Source of the DNA: Chromatiaceae bacterium
Lineage (GTDB): Bacteria; Pseudomonadota; Gammaproteobacteria; Chromatiales; Chromatiaceae
NCBI GenBank assembly: GCA_024235175.1
Contig: JACKMX010000002.1
Coordinates: forward strand, 959,501 to 1,023,500
DNA: 64,000 bases
Direction of reading: 5' to 3'
The notes beneath the pieces are model-generated. The model saw nothing but the letters and a program-made list of their open reading frames with translations, ran no database searches and was not told where the DNA came from. Positions 18,191 through 27,415 of the stretch are shown one piece after another (within the stretch, counting starts at the first letter, position 1; each line of letters opens with the position of its first letter). The translations under genes and the position numbers were made by a program.

Positions 18191-18898
18191 ATGTCCAGAC
18201 CATTTCGATTTGCTGTACCTATAGCCTCCGCAACATTGACCTTGATTGGTATTGCCTGTTCAGGCGCACTATTCGCAACACAACATACGGGAAAGCCCGG
18301 TGCGCTGCCGCCGGGCGGTGGTGCTCAGCTGAGTGCGCAGATAGCTGCACAAGCGGCGGCGCGGGCACAACAGATGCAGGCCGCCAGCATGCAGCATCAG
18401 CCTGCCGGTGCGCAACCCGGCGGCCAGTCCGGACCGGGTAATGCGGTCGTCGGCAACACCGCCACCCAGCACCAATATGGGCAGTTGCCGCAAAGCAGCA
18501 GTGTAACTCACCACTTTCAGTACCCCCCGGCTCCGCCCGGGTCACACCCCACAGCTACACATGTGCCGGCCGCACAGCAGCAGCATCCACAGCAGCCACC
18601 GAATGTACTGTATGGAACACTTCCTCCCACACAGCAACCACAACAGCATATAGTCTATACACACCTGCAGGCGAACCCGCAGAACCCGCCGCATCCGGGC
18701 TGGGTCCAAACGACGGGTGGGGGATGGATCCCTCCGCCTCCGGCGACACACGGCCCGCAACCGGCACCGCATAACCCGCAGCCGACGATGCACGGCCCGC
18801 AACCTGCGCCAAATAACCCGCAGCACCACTATCAGGCATTTACCCCTGCGGCCAACCCATCGGCGCATCTGGGGCACTTACCGCCTACTCACCATTAA
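18191..18898 (+). CDS. Exported proline/glutamine/histidine-rich low-complexity protein
   Basis: A 235-residue protein from ATG 18191. A signal sequence (about 1-30, FAVPIASATLTLIGIACSG) is followed by Ala/Gln-rich helix-prone sequence (SAQIAAQAAARAQQMQAASM), then by long Pro-Gln-His tracts. Near the C-terminus HGPQPAPHNPQPTMHGPQPA continues into PNNPQ, an imperfect repeat of about 11-14 residues. IAC at the end of the hydrophobic stretch is not a good lipobox. It lies 60 bp upstream of the MACPF protein gene on the same strand, suggesting one operon. I recognise no family; a flexible surface or secreted partner of the MACPF protein is inference. Confidence 0.7.
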   Translation: MSRPFRFAVPIASATLTLIGIACSGALFATQHTGKPGALPPGGGAQLSAQIAAQAAARAQQMQAASMQHQPAGAQPGGQSGPGNAVVGNTATQHQYGQLPQSSSVTHHFQYPPAPPGSHPTATHVPAAQQQHPQQPPNVLYGTLPPTQQPQQHIVYTHLQANPQNPPHPGWVQTTGGGWIPPPPATHGPQPAPHNPQPTMHGPQPAPNNPQHHYQAFTPAANPSAHLGHLPPTHH

Positions 18899-18958
18899 TA
18901 GATGACCTTCTCCCGCAGCCAGCCAGGCACTTAATTGAGACTCAGGGATTGAAAAACC

Positions 18959-21664
18959 ATGAAAGCAAAAATCCTGTTTGCCGCCTTGTTCGTTATTTGT
19001 GGATCAGTGATGGCCGCCGATGACGGTAAAAAAGTGCAGCCAACCACCTATAACGAAAAAACCACTCCCAGCATCTGGCTGAACATGGATCCTTCGATTG
19101 CCGGACAGCCACAGGCGGCGGTGCGGCTCGGGTATGCCTGGACGGCTTTTTTCAACGGCGACAAATACCAGTTGCACTCCTCCGTGGGAAGTGGCGTCAG
19201 CGATGTCTGGCCAATCAGCGGCATACCCGACTGGCCGCAGGAGTGGACATCGGTCGATGCCGCCGTGGTGATCGACGAGGGTACGGTTTTCCTCATCCGC
19301 GGCACCCAGTTCATCAATCTCCAATTCAATGGCGAGACCGGTCAGTACCATGTCGTTGAACAGCCGGCACAGCTGATCAAGTCGGGCGCGGGAGTCTTTC
19401 CGGCACATTGGGGCGGCAGCATCGATGCCGCCGTGAACTGGAACAAGGACACCCTGATGTTTTTCAAGGGTAGCGAGTATCTCACCTACGATATCAACGC
19501 GGGGGCAATTACCAGCCAACCGGCTGATTTTCGAACATGGCCGAACTGGCCACCGGGCTGGGATTCCATCGACGCAGCCGTAAATCCAGGCTATGGTGCG
19601 GTCTACTTTTTCCGTAACGATCAGTATATTCCCTGGGATCTGAATAACAATGGGATGGTGGCGGAGGGATATCCGCAAAGCATGCTTCCGGGTGCTCCGC
19701 TTGCCAAGCATATCCTTGATCGCCTTGTCCCTAAATCCGATGGATCAACCTCTGTACCGGTGAGCATGACCGTCGGCAATCGGACCGATCAGCCGATGGA
19801 CCTCGTTTGGGTGGACTTTCAGGGGGAAGAGAAGAAATATGGCACCATTGCCCCATTTGCGACATTTGAGCAAGGCACGGGATCCGGCCACCTCTGGTAC
19901 GCCAGACAGGGCAACCAGGTTATCGCCAGATACCGGGCAACGCGCGACAAACAACAGAGATTTCTTGTTTTCGCACATCCACCGGGGACCGAATTTATAA
20001 CGCATTTTGAGCCGTTTCTGAGTGACTTTAATGCAAGTGTGGTGGGAAAAAGCGAAGCCGTCATACCTTACCCCAATTCCGATTGGCTGGGAGCAGGTTT
20101 CAATCTGGCATTTGTCGATCCTGCGCAACTCGATCTGATCGCCAGCAAGGCGGCGGGCGGCGAGAAGGCACGCCATGACAGTCCGTTCCGGCTGGTGAAT
20201 TCGGCGACCAACCGTTCCATGGACGGCAAGTATGTCCTGCCGTACGGGGTGAGCTTCAAATCCGCCGGCGGCACGCGAACGATAGGACAGAAAAGGCTGA
20301 TCACATCCAGCAGTGACCTGCAGGATGAATTCAATATCGGGCTCTCCCAGGGATTGGATGTGGGTGTCGCGGCGTTCAGCCGCAGCGGCTCTTTCAGTCA
20401 GGTGAACAACAGATCCACCGGCCGGGAGAATGTCTATACACTGCGTGGCATTCGCTACGACGGAGATGAACTGTCGATGAAGACCACCTGGGAAGAGCGC
20501 GGGCTCTGGTATCGGCAGGAGCTCAATCCTGAATTTCGCGCGGCCGTCAGCCGGCTCGACCCGGCCGGAAACTGTGGCGCCGGATATGACCAGATTCGGC
20601 AGAATTTTGGTACCCATTTTGCCAGGACGGTTCAGTTCGGCGGGCAGTACAACACCCTGATCAAACTTAAGAAGCGCGCCTTTGACACATTCAAGGGCTC
20701 GCGGGCGCAGTTCGAACAGCACCTGAAAGTCAACATTCCGGACACGCCTGTGACGGTCTCTTCAGGCCAGAATTTTGGTCTCAGCACCTCTGTTGCCAAG
20801 AGTCGTAATGAAGAGCTTTTTGAAATCGACAAATATGCATCGGGGGGCCTGGGATACGACAACGAGGATGAGTGGCTACGAAGCGTCAAGAGCAACCCTT
20901 TGCCGGTCAATATGGAGTTCGCGCCTCATACGGAGATTCTGAACGCTGCATTTTTTCCGCAGGATCCGGACATCTACGCAAAACAGGAGGCCATGCGGAG
21001 TTGTTTCCAGGCCTACTACCAGCAGATGGGACAAAGATACAAAAATCTGACAATGGTGAACGCAACTCCGTTCTTCGACAAACAGATACCGGATGAGCTG
21101 AAGAAGAAGACGCCTGATTTTCCCTATATTACCGAGGTGCGTATCGTTAACGAACCGGTGGTCTGTATAACAAACAACGTGCTGGAGATAGCAAAAAATC
21201 CCGGTAAGAAGGTCACTGCCACATGGACTCTGGTGGACGCCAACCTCAATCGCGATCAGGTTTTCTCGGAAAACTACTATCTGTGTCTGAAGAAGGACAC
21301 GCAGGGGAAGCCGTTAACCCGCATCTATCCCATCAGCCACAATGCGGCCTCCGGCAGCGATGACTGCAATGACAATGACCGCAGGCTGCCGCAAAACGTC
21401 AACAAGAAGTGGAACAATTTCGGCCAGAGCGACTTTATCTGCTATGGAACCGACGACACCGAGTATCCGCTGTACGATGTCATGATAAAAGCCGTCGCCG
21501 GCGGCACCGCCAACTTCACGCATCGCCCCTCCTCCGCCGGTATGGTGCTCAATGCAGGTAATGTGCTTTTATACCTGCACACTCAGAATATCAAGCAGGC
21601 GAGAAACGCCGGAAAGATAAGGAGTGATCGCGTGGACATCGTGGCCAATCTCGAATTCAAGTGA
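18959..21664 (+). CDS. Exported hemopexin - VHL-like - MACPF pore-forming protein
   Basis: A 901-residue secreted protein with signal peptide (1-19, FVICGSVMAA). Four hemopexin-like repeats at about 53-235 (for example WTSVDAAVVIDEGTVFLIRG, and GWDSIDAAVNPGYGAVYFFR) form a four-bladed propeller. Residues 272-340 (VGNRTDQPMDLVWVDFQGEE, then GHLWYARQ) resemble the beta domain of the von Hippel-Lindau protein. A MACPF domain spans about 375-690 with signature NFGTHFARTVQFGGQY at 549-564, matching [YWF]-G-[TS]-H-[FY]-x6-G-G. The last 200 residues are beta-rich and cysteine-bearing (unknown). MACPF proteins oligomerise into membrane pores. Likely targets are eukaryotic host or rival bacterial membranes; neither is shown. 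Follows the proline-rich gene by 60 bp. Confidence 0.88.
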   Translation: MKAKILFAALFVICGSVMAADDGKKVQPTTYNEKTTPSIWLNMDPSIAGQPQAAVRLGYAWTAFFNGDKYQLHSSVGSGVSDVWPISGIPDWPQEWTSVDAAVVIDEGTVFLIRGTQFINLQFNGETGQYHVVEQPAQLIKSGAGVFPAHWGGSIDAAVNWNKDTLMFFKGSEYLTYDINAGAITSQPADFRTWPNWPPGWDSIDAAVNPGYGAVYFFRNDQYIPWDLNNNGMVAEGYPQSMLPGAPLAKHILDRLVPKSDGSTSVPVSMTVGNRTDQPMDLVWVDFQGEEKKYGTIAPFATFEQGTGSGHLWYARQGNQVIARYRATRDKQQRFLVFAHPPGTEFITHFEPFLSDFNASVVGKSEAVIPYPNSDWLGAGFNLAFVDPAQLDLIASKAAGGEKARHDSPFRLVNSATNRSMDGKYVLPYGVSFKSAGGTRTIGQKRLITSSSDLQDEFNIGLSQGLDVGVAAFSRSGSFSQVNNRSTGRENVYTLRGIRYDGDELSMKTTWEERGLWYRQELNPEFRAAVSRLDPAGNCGAGYDQIRQNFGTHFARTVQFGGQYNTLIKLKKRAFDTFKGSRAQFEQHLKVNIPDTPVTVSSGQNFGLSTSVAKSRNEELFEIDKYASGGLGYDNEDEWLRSVKSNPLPVNMEFAPHTEILNAAFFPQDPDIYAKQEAMRSCFQAYYQQMGQRYKNLTMVNATPFFDKQIPDELKKKTPDFPYITEVRIVNEPVVCITNNVLEIAKNPGKKVTATWTLVDANLNRDQVFSENYYLCLKKDTQGKPLTRIYPISHNAASGSDDCNDNDRRLPQNVNKKWNNFGQSDFICYGTDDTEYPLYDVMIKAVAGGTANFTHRPSSAGMVLNAGNVLLYLHTQNIKQARNAGKIRSDRVDIVANLEFK

Positions 21665-21737
21665 CGGCCGCAGAGTACGGGAAGCGGGGCGGCATTACTG
21701 TTTACAGAGAGATCCGGGCCATTGCAGAGAACCCAGG

Positions 21738-22568
21738 TCAGAGTGACGCCAGTTTGCGCAAATCCGACAGGAACCGCTCCCGCTGCCCCAGGTGTGGGGA
21801 GTGGTCTGCGCCCTCGTATAGATGAAGCTGCGAATTCGGAATCCTGTCCCGGACATATTCTCCCAATTCGACGCTGTAGAAATGGCTTTCGCTCCCATGG
21901 ACCAGCAAGGTTGGTACCCTAATCGCCGGCAGTACGTCCCTGTAATCCGCGAGACAGAGACTTTTCCAGATACTTATCAGCGGAACTGGATCGAGTGATT
22001 GAATCGATCTGCGCATACGCTGAAATTCAACACTGTTTCCCACGTAGCCCTCGTGGGCTCGGGGATTGTTGCTCTCCGCCACCAGACGCAGGACCGCATC
22101 AACGAAATCCTGCTCCATGCAGGCAACCAACTTCCGGTTGCGGCTTGCAGGGAAATCACCGTAAATTCCATACTTCCATCCCTGGTCTGTTATCAGTTTT
22201 GGCGATTGATCCACAAAACACAACTTGCCTATGTTGTCGCAACCATAGCGCCGAATGTATTCCCAGATGGTCAGGGCTCCCATCGAATGTCCCAATAACA
22301 GGGGCTTTTCCAACTGGAAATGGCCGAGCAGATCTTTCAGATCTTCAGCCATCCGACCTACACTGGGCTCAGTTTGAACGGTGAGTGCGTGCCCGCCGTG
22401 ACCACGTGCATCCCAACAAAAGCAGCGATGCTCATTCTCCAGACCGGCCGCACAGCGCAGCCAGTCCCGGTGGCTGGAGGTCCATGCATGAAGAAAGACG
22501 ATAGCGGGGCCCCGGCCGATCACTTTCACATACAATTTCTGTTTGTCCGATGCGGTATAGGTCTGCAT
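21738..22568 (-). CDS. Alpha/beta hydrolase
   Basis: A 276-residue hydrolase. RGPAIVFLHAWTSSHRDW holds the oxyanion loop; the nucleophile elbow is LLLGHSMGAL; the catalytic histidine is in GADHSPHLGQ near the C-terminus; GSESHFYSVELGEYVRD is the usual acid-loop neighbourhood. Similar to lactonases, esterases and haloperoxidase-like enzymes; the substrate is not apparent. ATG at 22568 is chosen; an in-frame TTG at 22619 gives 17 more residues, and neither has a strong ribosome site. Convergent with the MACPF gene (73 bp between stops) and divergent from the TIR-WD40 gene. Confidence 0.82.
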   Translation of the reverse strand: MQTYTASDKQKLYVKVIGRGPAIVFLHAWTSSHRDWLRCAAGLENEHRCFCWDARGHGGHALTVQTEPSVGRMAEDLKDLLGHFQLEKPLLLGHSMGALTIWEYIRRYGCDNIGKLCFVDQSPKLITDQGWKYGIYGDFPASRNRKLVACMEQDFVDAVLRLVAESNNPRAHEGYVGNSVEFQRMRRSIQSLDPVPLISIWKSLCLADYRDVLPAIRVPTLLVHGSESHFYSVELGEYVRDRIPNSQLHLYEGADHSPHLGQRERFLSDLRKLASL

Positions 22569-22680
22569 TAAGGACTGCTTCGGATAGTCATTCGATGGGG
22601 CAGTTGAAAAGTGGTTCAACTAGAATCGTACAGGATCAGCTTCTGAATTCAAGGCAAGTCATGAACACACCGGCCAATAT

Positions 22681-25401
22681 ATGTTTGTGAAAAGGCAAGG
22701 TTCAGGCCAGTACAGGTATAACGCCTTCATCTCCTACAGTCATGAAGGAACGAGAAATTTTGCATCAAAGCTGGAACGCGCCGTTCAACAGTTTGCGAAG
22801 CCCTGGTCAAAATTCAGGATGTTGAACATTTTCAGGGACGAATCCAATCTGAACCTGTCACCAGACCTGTGGGGCAGCATCGAAGCCGCCTTGAATGAGT
22901 CTGAATTCCTGATCTACCTGGCACATCCCGAAGCGGCGAAATCGATCTGGATAAACCGCGAGATCGAGCACTGGATCTCGACCAGGGGAGTATCCAATCT
23001 GATACTCGTAATAACCGAAGGCCAGTTCCAGTGGAATCATCAGAGTAACCTGCTTGATCAAGATGCTACAGATGTGCTGCCACCTGCCCTGCAGCACGCC
23101 TTTCGCAATGAACCTCTCTATCTGGATCTCCGGTGGGCTCAGCCGCTGCGGGAATTCGGGGAAGACCCACGCTTCCACTCCGCGGTCGCCGCCCTTGCGG
23201 CTACGCTCAGAAAGAGATCGGTCGAGGATATTACAGGTGAGGAGTGGGCGCAGCATCGCAAAAAGATCAGGTACCGCAACATTGCGATTGCTTCACTTGG
23301 CGTACTCACGCTGATTGCGCTGCTGGCCGCAGGATACGCCAGGTATCAAGAGAGAAACGCTACGGCTCGCGCCCTGGTCCTCCGCTCTGCAGCTGCTTTG
23401 CGTGACGGAGACCCCACCAAAGCTGCAGAGTTTGCAGCCAAAGCATGGAACATCAGACACGACGACAATGCACGTGGCGCATTGATCAACGCTTTCTACG
23501 GGCAGAATTTCCAATTTGGAAATAGACTTTACACGACTCCTTTTTATGAAATCCTGTACAAATCACCCGAGTCAAATTCAACACTCGCAATTTCAGGCGG
23601 CGGAGATCACTTTGCGACTTTCGAACAAGGATCTTTTCTGGTCACCGATTCGCACGGCATCAGGATCGGGACCATAGACGCCGATTGGCACGACCGACCC
23701 ACCGCCATGGCACTGTCGGCTGACGGCAAACTGCTTTGCGCGGGAAGCGCTCAGGGCGATCTGCTGGTCGCGGCTCCGGATCTGACCCTATCACGAACGG
23801 ATTGGCAAAACAGACCGGCTACGGCATTTCATGACTGCGCCTTCAACTCCGATGGATCGCAAGTGGCGTTTGCGGCAAACGATGGACGTGCATACATTTG
23901 GAGTATTGACGGCACCCATCTACTGACAACCCCTCAGGCCAACAGCAAATTATTGCGTGTCGGATTTTTTGCGCACGACACAAAGCTCGTCACCGTAGCA
24001 TTTGGTTTGAGCAACGACAGAGCAAGCAGCAGCGTGCAGATTTGGGATATAGACCATGGAAAACAGAGCGTCCTGCTGTCGGCCGAACTCACTAAATGCC
24101 CAACCTGCACCCACCTCCATACCAATCGTATAAGTAGTGCGGAACTCTCTGAAAGCGGCAAATATCTGATCACAAGTTCGGTCGATAAAAGCGCAAGGAT
24201 ATGGTCGCTCGATGCCGGAGTCGAATTCGTTGCATCCCTCGAAGGTCACATCGATTCCGTGGAGTCGGCGCATTTCAGTCAAAATGAAAAATACATAATC
24301 ACCTCGTCCAGTGATCAGACGGTCACACTCTGGAGCTGGAATGAAGAGGATCGGGCAGCGGCAAAGATCGTTTCATTACTGGGGCATCAGAACTGGGTTA
24401 AGGACGCCAGGCTCTCCGCAGACAACAGTAGTGCAATCAGCGCATCACGGGACGGCACGGTTCGCTACTGGTCCATCACAGGTAATCCGCTGCACTCCAT
24501 CGCCGGTGAACACTCCCCGGTTTCCGATGTGGCCTACTCACCCGATGGGGGGCTGATGCTTACCCTGGATGGGACATCAAGCGCAACGATCTTGAGTGAA
24601 ACGGGTCTTTCATACAAACTGTCGAAAGCCGGCGGCACCATCCTCACCGCAGGGTTCTCACCTACCGGAGAGCTTATTGGGACCGGATCGGACAACGGAT
24701 TCCTGGATTTGTGGGACAGGTCGCGCCGGCACCAGCGCAGAATAGAGAAAAAAGGGTTTCGAACCAGCATCCTCGGTATAGCGTTCTCCGCCGACGGCAG
24801 CCAAATCGCCACAGCCTCAAGCGATACCGAAGCGGATATCTGGAAAACAACCGGCGAACATCTGCTCACCCTTTCCGGCCACCGGAGCGCTGTCAATTCA
24901 GTGGCTTTTTCGCCGGACGGTAAATATCTCGTCACCGGCAGCAAGGACAGAACCCTGAAACTGTTCCTCACAACCCGCAAAGAAGCAGTAGCTTCAGCCT
25001 CACACGAAGACGCTGTTCAGGAAGTGGATTTTTCTGCTGACGGAACCAGGATCGTGAGCGCTTCACTGGACGCATCTGCCCGTCTTTGGGACGCGAGTCT
25101 GGTGCCGCTGGCTGAGCTCAGGCACAAGAAATTCGTCTATCACGCAAGATTCTCGCCTGACGGAAAATACATTCTGACCACTTCCTGGGATGGTCACATG
25201 CGCTTGTGGTCGGTTACCGGTGAGCTGCTTGCCACCATCAAAGCCGTGCCGGCCGCATACGTTGATCCCGTGCCAGGCCTGAATGCACTTTTTACACCGC
25301 ATAGCGATAGTATCACGGCCGTCGTACAGGGTGCCGCGGTAGTATGGGAGATCGACGGACAGCGTCTGTCCGACAGGTTCAAATCCTTTGACTTTCGGTG
25401 A
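22681..25401 (+). CDS. TIR domain - transmembrane - WD40 repeat protein
   Basis: A 906-residue protein. TIR domain at about 11-150: YNAFISYSHEG (box 1), MLNIFRDESNLNLSPDLW (box 2), and SIWINREIEHWIS holding the glutamate (about 94) at the NADase catalytic position. A transmembrane helix follows at 201-221 (IAIASLGVLTLIALLAAGY) and then about 13 WD40 repeats at 320-900 (for example SVAFSPDGKYLVTGSKDRTL), enough for two propellers. Orientation would put TIR in the cytoplasm and WD40 in the periplasm, or the reverse. TIR domains consume NAD+ in defence or toxin contexts, and WD40 arrays sense or bind partners. No partner gene is adjacent. ATG 22681; no strong ribosome site. Confidence 0.88.
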   Translation: MFVKRQGSGQYRYNAFISYSHEGTRNFASKLERAVQQFAKPWSKFRMLNIFRDESNLNLSPDLWGSIEAALNESEFLIYLAHPEAAKSIWINREIEHWISTRGVSNLILVITEGQFQWNHQSNLLDQDATDVLPPALQHAFRNEPLYLDLRWAQPLREFGEDPRFHSAVAALAATLRKRSVEDITGEEWAQHRKKIRYRNIAIASLGVLTLIALLAAGYARYQERNATARALVLRSAAALRDGDPTKAAEFAAKAWNIRHDDNARGALINAFYGQNFQFGNRLYTTPFYEILYKSPESNSTLAISGGGDHFATFEQGSFLVTDSHGIRIGTIDADWHDRPTAMALSADGKLLCAGSAQGDLLVAAPDLTLSRTDWQNRPATAFHDCAFNSDGSQVAFAANDGRAYIWSIDGTHLLTTPQANSKLLRVGFFAHDTKLVTVAFGLSNDRASSSVQIWDIDHGKQSVLLSAELTKCPTCTHLHTNRISSAELSESGKYLITSSVDKSARIWSLDAGVEFVASLEGHIDSVESAHFSQNEKYIITSSSDQTVTLWSWNEEDRAAAKIVSLLGHQNWVKDARLSADNSSAISASRDGTVRYWSITGNPLHSIAGEHSPVSDVAYSPDGGLMLTLDGTSSATILSETGLSYKLSKAGGTILTAGFSPTGELIGTGSDNGFLDLWDRSRRHQRRIEKKGFRTSILGIAFSADGSQIATASSDTEADIWKTTGEHLLTLSGHRSAVNSVAFSPDGKYLVTGSKDRTLKLFLTTRKEAVASASHEDAVQEVDFSADGTRIVSASLDASARLWDASLVPLAELRHKKFVYHARFSPDGKYILTTSWDGHMRLWSVTGELLATIKAVPAAYVDPVPGLNALFTPHSDSITAVVQGAAVVWEIDGQRLSDRFKSFDFR

Positions 25402-25413
25402 GGCAGAGGCGGC

Positions 25414-25899
25414 TCAATCAACCACCCTGATGAGATTGATCACCGCCAGTCCGCATGGATTCCGGGGGTCACTGGGAGTGAGCGGGCTCTGCATCATTTG
25501 CAGATCCGAACCCACGGGACGCTCCGGTACATAGTACCCTTCCAACCTTACCGTACGCTGGCCGAATCGGACTAAGTCATCGTTTTCGGGAGAGTGCGCA
25601 TCCGGTTTCGTCACAAGCAGAATATCGTAACCGTTGGTCAGCTTGATAAAGTACCTCAGTCCGCACTGCTCCCGAATATTATGCCCCGGTGGCAATTCCA
25701 GGATGGTTCCTTCATAGCTCGATGGTGGCGGAGGTTCAGGTGGCTGGATGGGCCCGACTGCTCCACCGCCCTGCAGGGTGACCCCTCCCTTCGCAACTTG
25801 TGCTCCAGCTGAAGGGGTCAGTGAAAGAACAGCCAAAAAGACAAGCAACCATGAGCAGTTCTTAACGGCACTTGAATAACGATTCACGGTGGCCCCCAC
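25414..25899 (-). CDS. Small exported protein of unknown function
   Basis: A 161-residue protein starting at GTG 25899. A signal peptide is evident (SWLLVFLAVLSLTPSAGAQ), then a short glycine/proline-rich linker (GPIQPPEPPPPSSYEG) and a compact domain with YFIKLTNGYDILLVTKPD, RFGQRTVRLEGYYVPERP and a single pair of cysteines (EQCGLRYF, NPCGLAV) that could form a disulfide. The beta-rich domain recalls OB-like or NlpE-like folds but I cannot assign a family. Convergent with the TIR-WD40 gene, 12 bp apart. Confidence 0.65.
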   Translation of the reverse strand: MGATVNRYSSAVKNCSWLLVFLAVLSLTPSAGAQVAKGGVTLQGGGAVGPIQPPEPPPPSSYEGTILELPPGHNIREQCGLRYFIKLTNGYDILLVTKPDAHSPENDDLVRFGQRTVRLEGYYVPERPVGSDLQMMQSPLTPSDPRNPCGLAVINLIRVVD

Positions 25900-26096
25900 T
25901 GCAATTCAGATCTGGAATTAATATATTAGAGCCTAGGATTGCAGGCCATGCCGGCAATCTCGATTCCGGTCTAGGGGAAAGGGGTGTATACCTGACTCTG
26001 CGGTGGAGCCGCTCAGGCTCGCCCAAAGGTATTTGGGCCCTGCTTTGAACAACCGAGCTACCCGTATTGAGTGGTAACTGATCTTGCCCGTTGCTG

Positions 26097-26735
26097 CTAG
26101 CGCAACATGCTGCGACGGCGGGCTACAGAGACAAGAGCGAACAATCCGGAGCCGAACAGCCAAAGGGTTACCGGTACAGGAACAAGCGTATTTGCAGGAA
26201 CAGCCGTAATGGTCATCGAATAAGCATTGGCAGTGACTGAGGAGAGGGACCATTTCGCATCGGTGGACCCCAGTGAACCAATGGTGTCTGTAAGTGTGCC
26301 GATCCCTGTCAGAGACAAGAGTATGTTACTGCGAGGGCTCTCTATTGCGACCGAATCAAGCTCGAACGACCAGCCGCCGATGGTGATGAAATTGCTCATT
26401 GGACCGCTGAATGGATCGAATGTGAGGTCCATGACTGAGCCTATGCTCCCAAAACTCACACCGATGTTACCGGTTGCATTGGCGCTCGCACCGATTATAT
26501 TTGTACCGAAATCAAGGCTCGTTATCGTTGAGAGATTTTTTCCCGCTGGAAGCTTATAGCCCCCTGCCCCAACCAGTATCATCGTCCCCGAAATGGTGGC
26601 GTGTGACGGTATCGCAACCAGCGCCAATGACAACAGCAACATGGCAGCCGCCATAGCTCGGACTGGCAAAAAACGAAAACCAAACCTGGTGTGAGGTTTG
26701 CTTCGTGTCTCCTGTTTCTTAATTAGTATTCTCAT
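26097..26735 (-). CDS. PEP-CTERM-type surface protein (variant sorting signal)
   Basis: A 212-residue exported protein. Signal peptide at about 26-47 (AAAMLLLSLALVAIPSHAT), a beta-rich middle, and a C-terminal tripartite tail VPVPVTLWLFGSGLFALVSV with basic end ARRRSMLR: the PEP-CTERM pattern with VPVP in place of VPEP. Exosortase (XrtA) cleaves such tails so the protein can be released to the surface or biofilm matrix; no exosortase is in this window. ATG at 26735. It is a diverged paralogue of the next gene upstream (shared motifs SNF, GTL/GSI, SLTG). Confidence 0.8.
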   Translation of the reverse strand: MRILIKKQETRSKPHTRFGFRFLPVRAMAAAMLLLSLALVAIPSHATISGTMILVGAGGYKLPAGKNLSTITSLDFGTNIIGASANATGNIGVSFGSIGSVMDLTFDPFSGPMSNFITIGGWSFELDSVAIESPRSNILLSLTGIGTLTDTIGSLGSTDAKWSLSSVTANAYSMTITAVPANTLVPVPVTLWLFGSGLFALVSVARRRSMLR

Positions 26736-26800
26736 GCCTGAGTCTTTTTCAAAAACAGACTTCCCGTCTTTATGATTTCAAGGGACCTTGCCTGTAAACA

Positions 26801-27415
26801 CTAAACCAAAGCACTCGACCGACACTTAAGGTGAGGCTGTCTCTTCACTAACCTCGCAAATCCAAATCCAACCAGCCCAAATCCAAGCATGGCAGCCGTC
26901 AGAGGCTCCGGCACCGTCGTCGATGCCAACGAGAAAATAACGCCGTCAGTGGAGTTGCCCGTCAGGCTCCATATTCCGGGGGTTGAATCGAGACCCGCAA
27001 TGGTAGAGTGGATAATACCACTGCCGGTCAATGCTATTGCACCGGGACTCTTCACAATATTATCGATTGAGGTCAAGTCGAAAGTGAAACCAACGGATGA
27101 GAGATCCCAGAAGTTGCTGATGGGTCCAACGAAGGGCGCAAACTGAAAATCCTTTATGCTGCCGGGGGTAAAAAACGATACACCGACGAAGCTACCGGTC
27201 CCACTGGTCACGATAAAGTCACCCCCGCTGCCGTTGGGAGAAAAATCTATACCTGTCGACAGGCTCAGCGACGTTGGATTTCCAGATGCGTCTATAAGCC
27301 TGAAACTTCCGCCGAAGCTGACGTCTCCCTCAATCGGAACCGCATGAGCCAGCATCGCGCACATGGCGAGGACCACTGCGACGACCCACCTTGAACTCTC
27401 CCTAATACTGATCAT
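26801..27415 (-). CDS. PEP-CTERM sorting domain protein
   Basis: A 204-residue exported protein with signal peptide (VVAVVLAMCAMLAHAVP), a beta-sandwich-like middle and a canonical C-terminal tail VPEPLTAAMLGFGLVGFGFA then RLVKR. The central segments FQFAPFVGPISNFWDLSSVG and FTFDLTSIDNIVKSPGAIAL line up with DPFSGPMSNF and FELDSVAIESP of the downstream neighbour, so the two arose by tandem duplication. ATG 27415 follows AGGAGCAGGTT. Role in exopolysaccharide matrix or adhesion is inferred from the family. Confidence 0.85.
   Translation of the reverse strand: MISIRESSRWVVAVVLAMCAMLAHAVPIEGDVSFGGSFRLIDASGNPTSLSLSTGIDFSPNGSGGDFIVTSGTGSFVGVSFFTPGSIKDFQFAPFVGPISNFWDLSSVGFTFDLTSIDNIVKSPGAIALTGSGIIHSTIAGLDSTPGIWSLTGNSTDGVIFSLASTTVPEPLTAAMLGFGLVGFGFARLVKRQPHLKCRSSALV

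Noticed and set aside
18542..18877. Arginine-rich minus-strand ORFs opposite the proline-rich gene
   Set aside because: Antisense image of the Pro/Gln/His repeats; no independent evidence.
25900..26096. Possible riboswitch between the small exported protein and PEP-CTERM gene
   Set aside because: I compared it by eye with c-di-GMP-type aptamers and found no conserved core.
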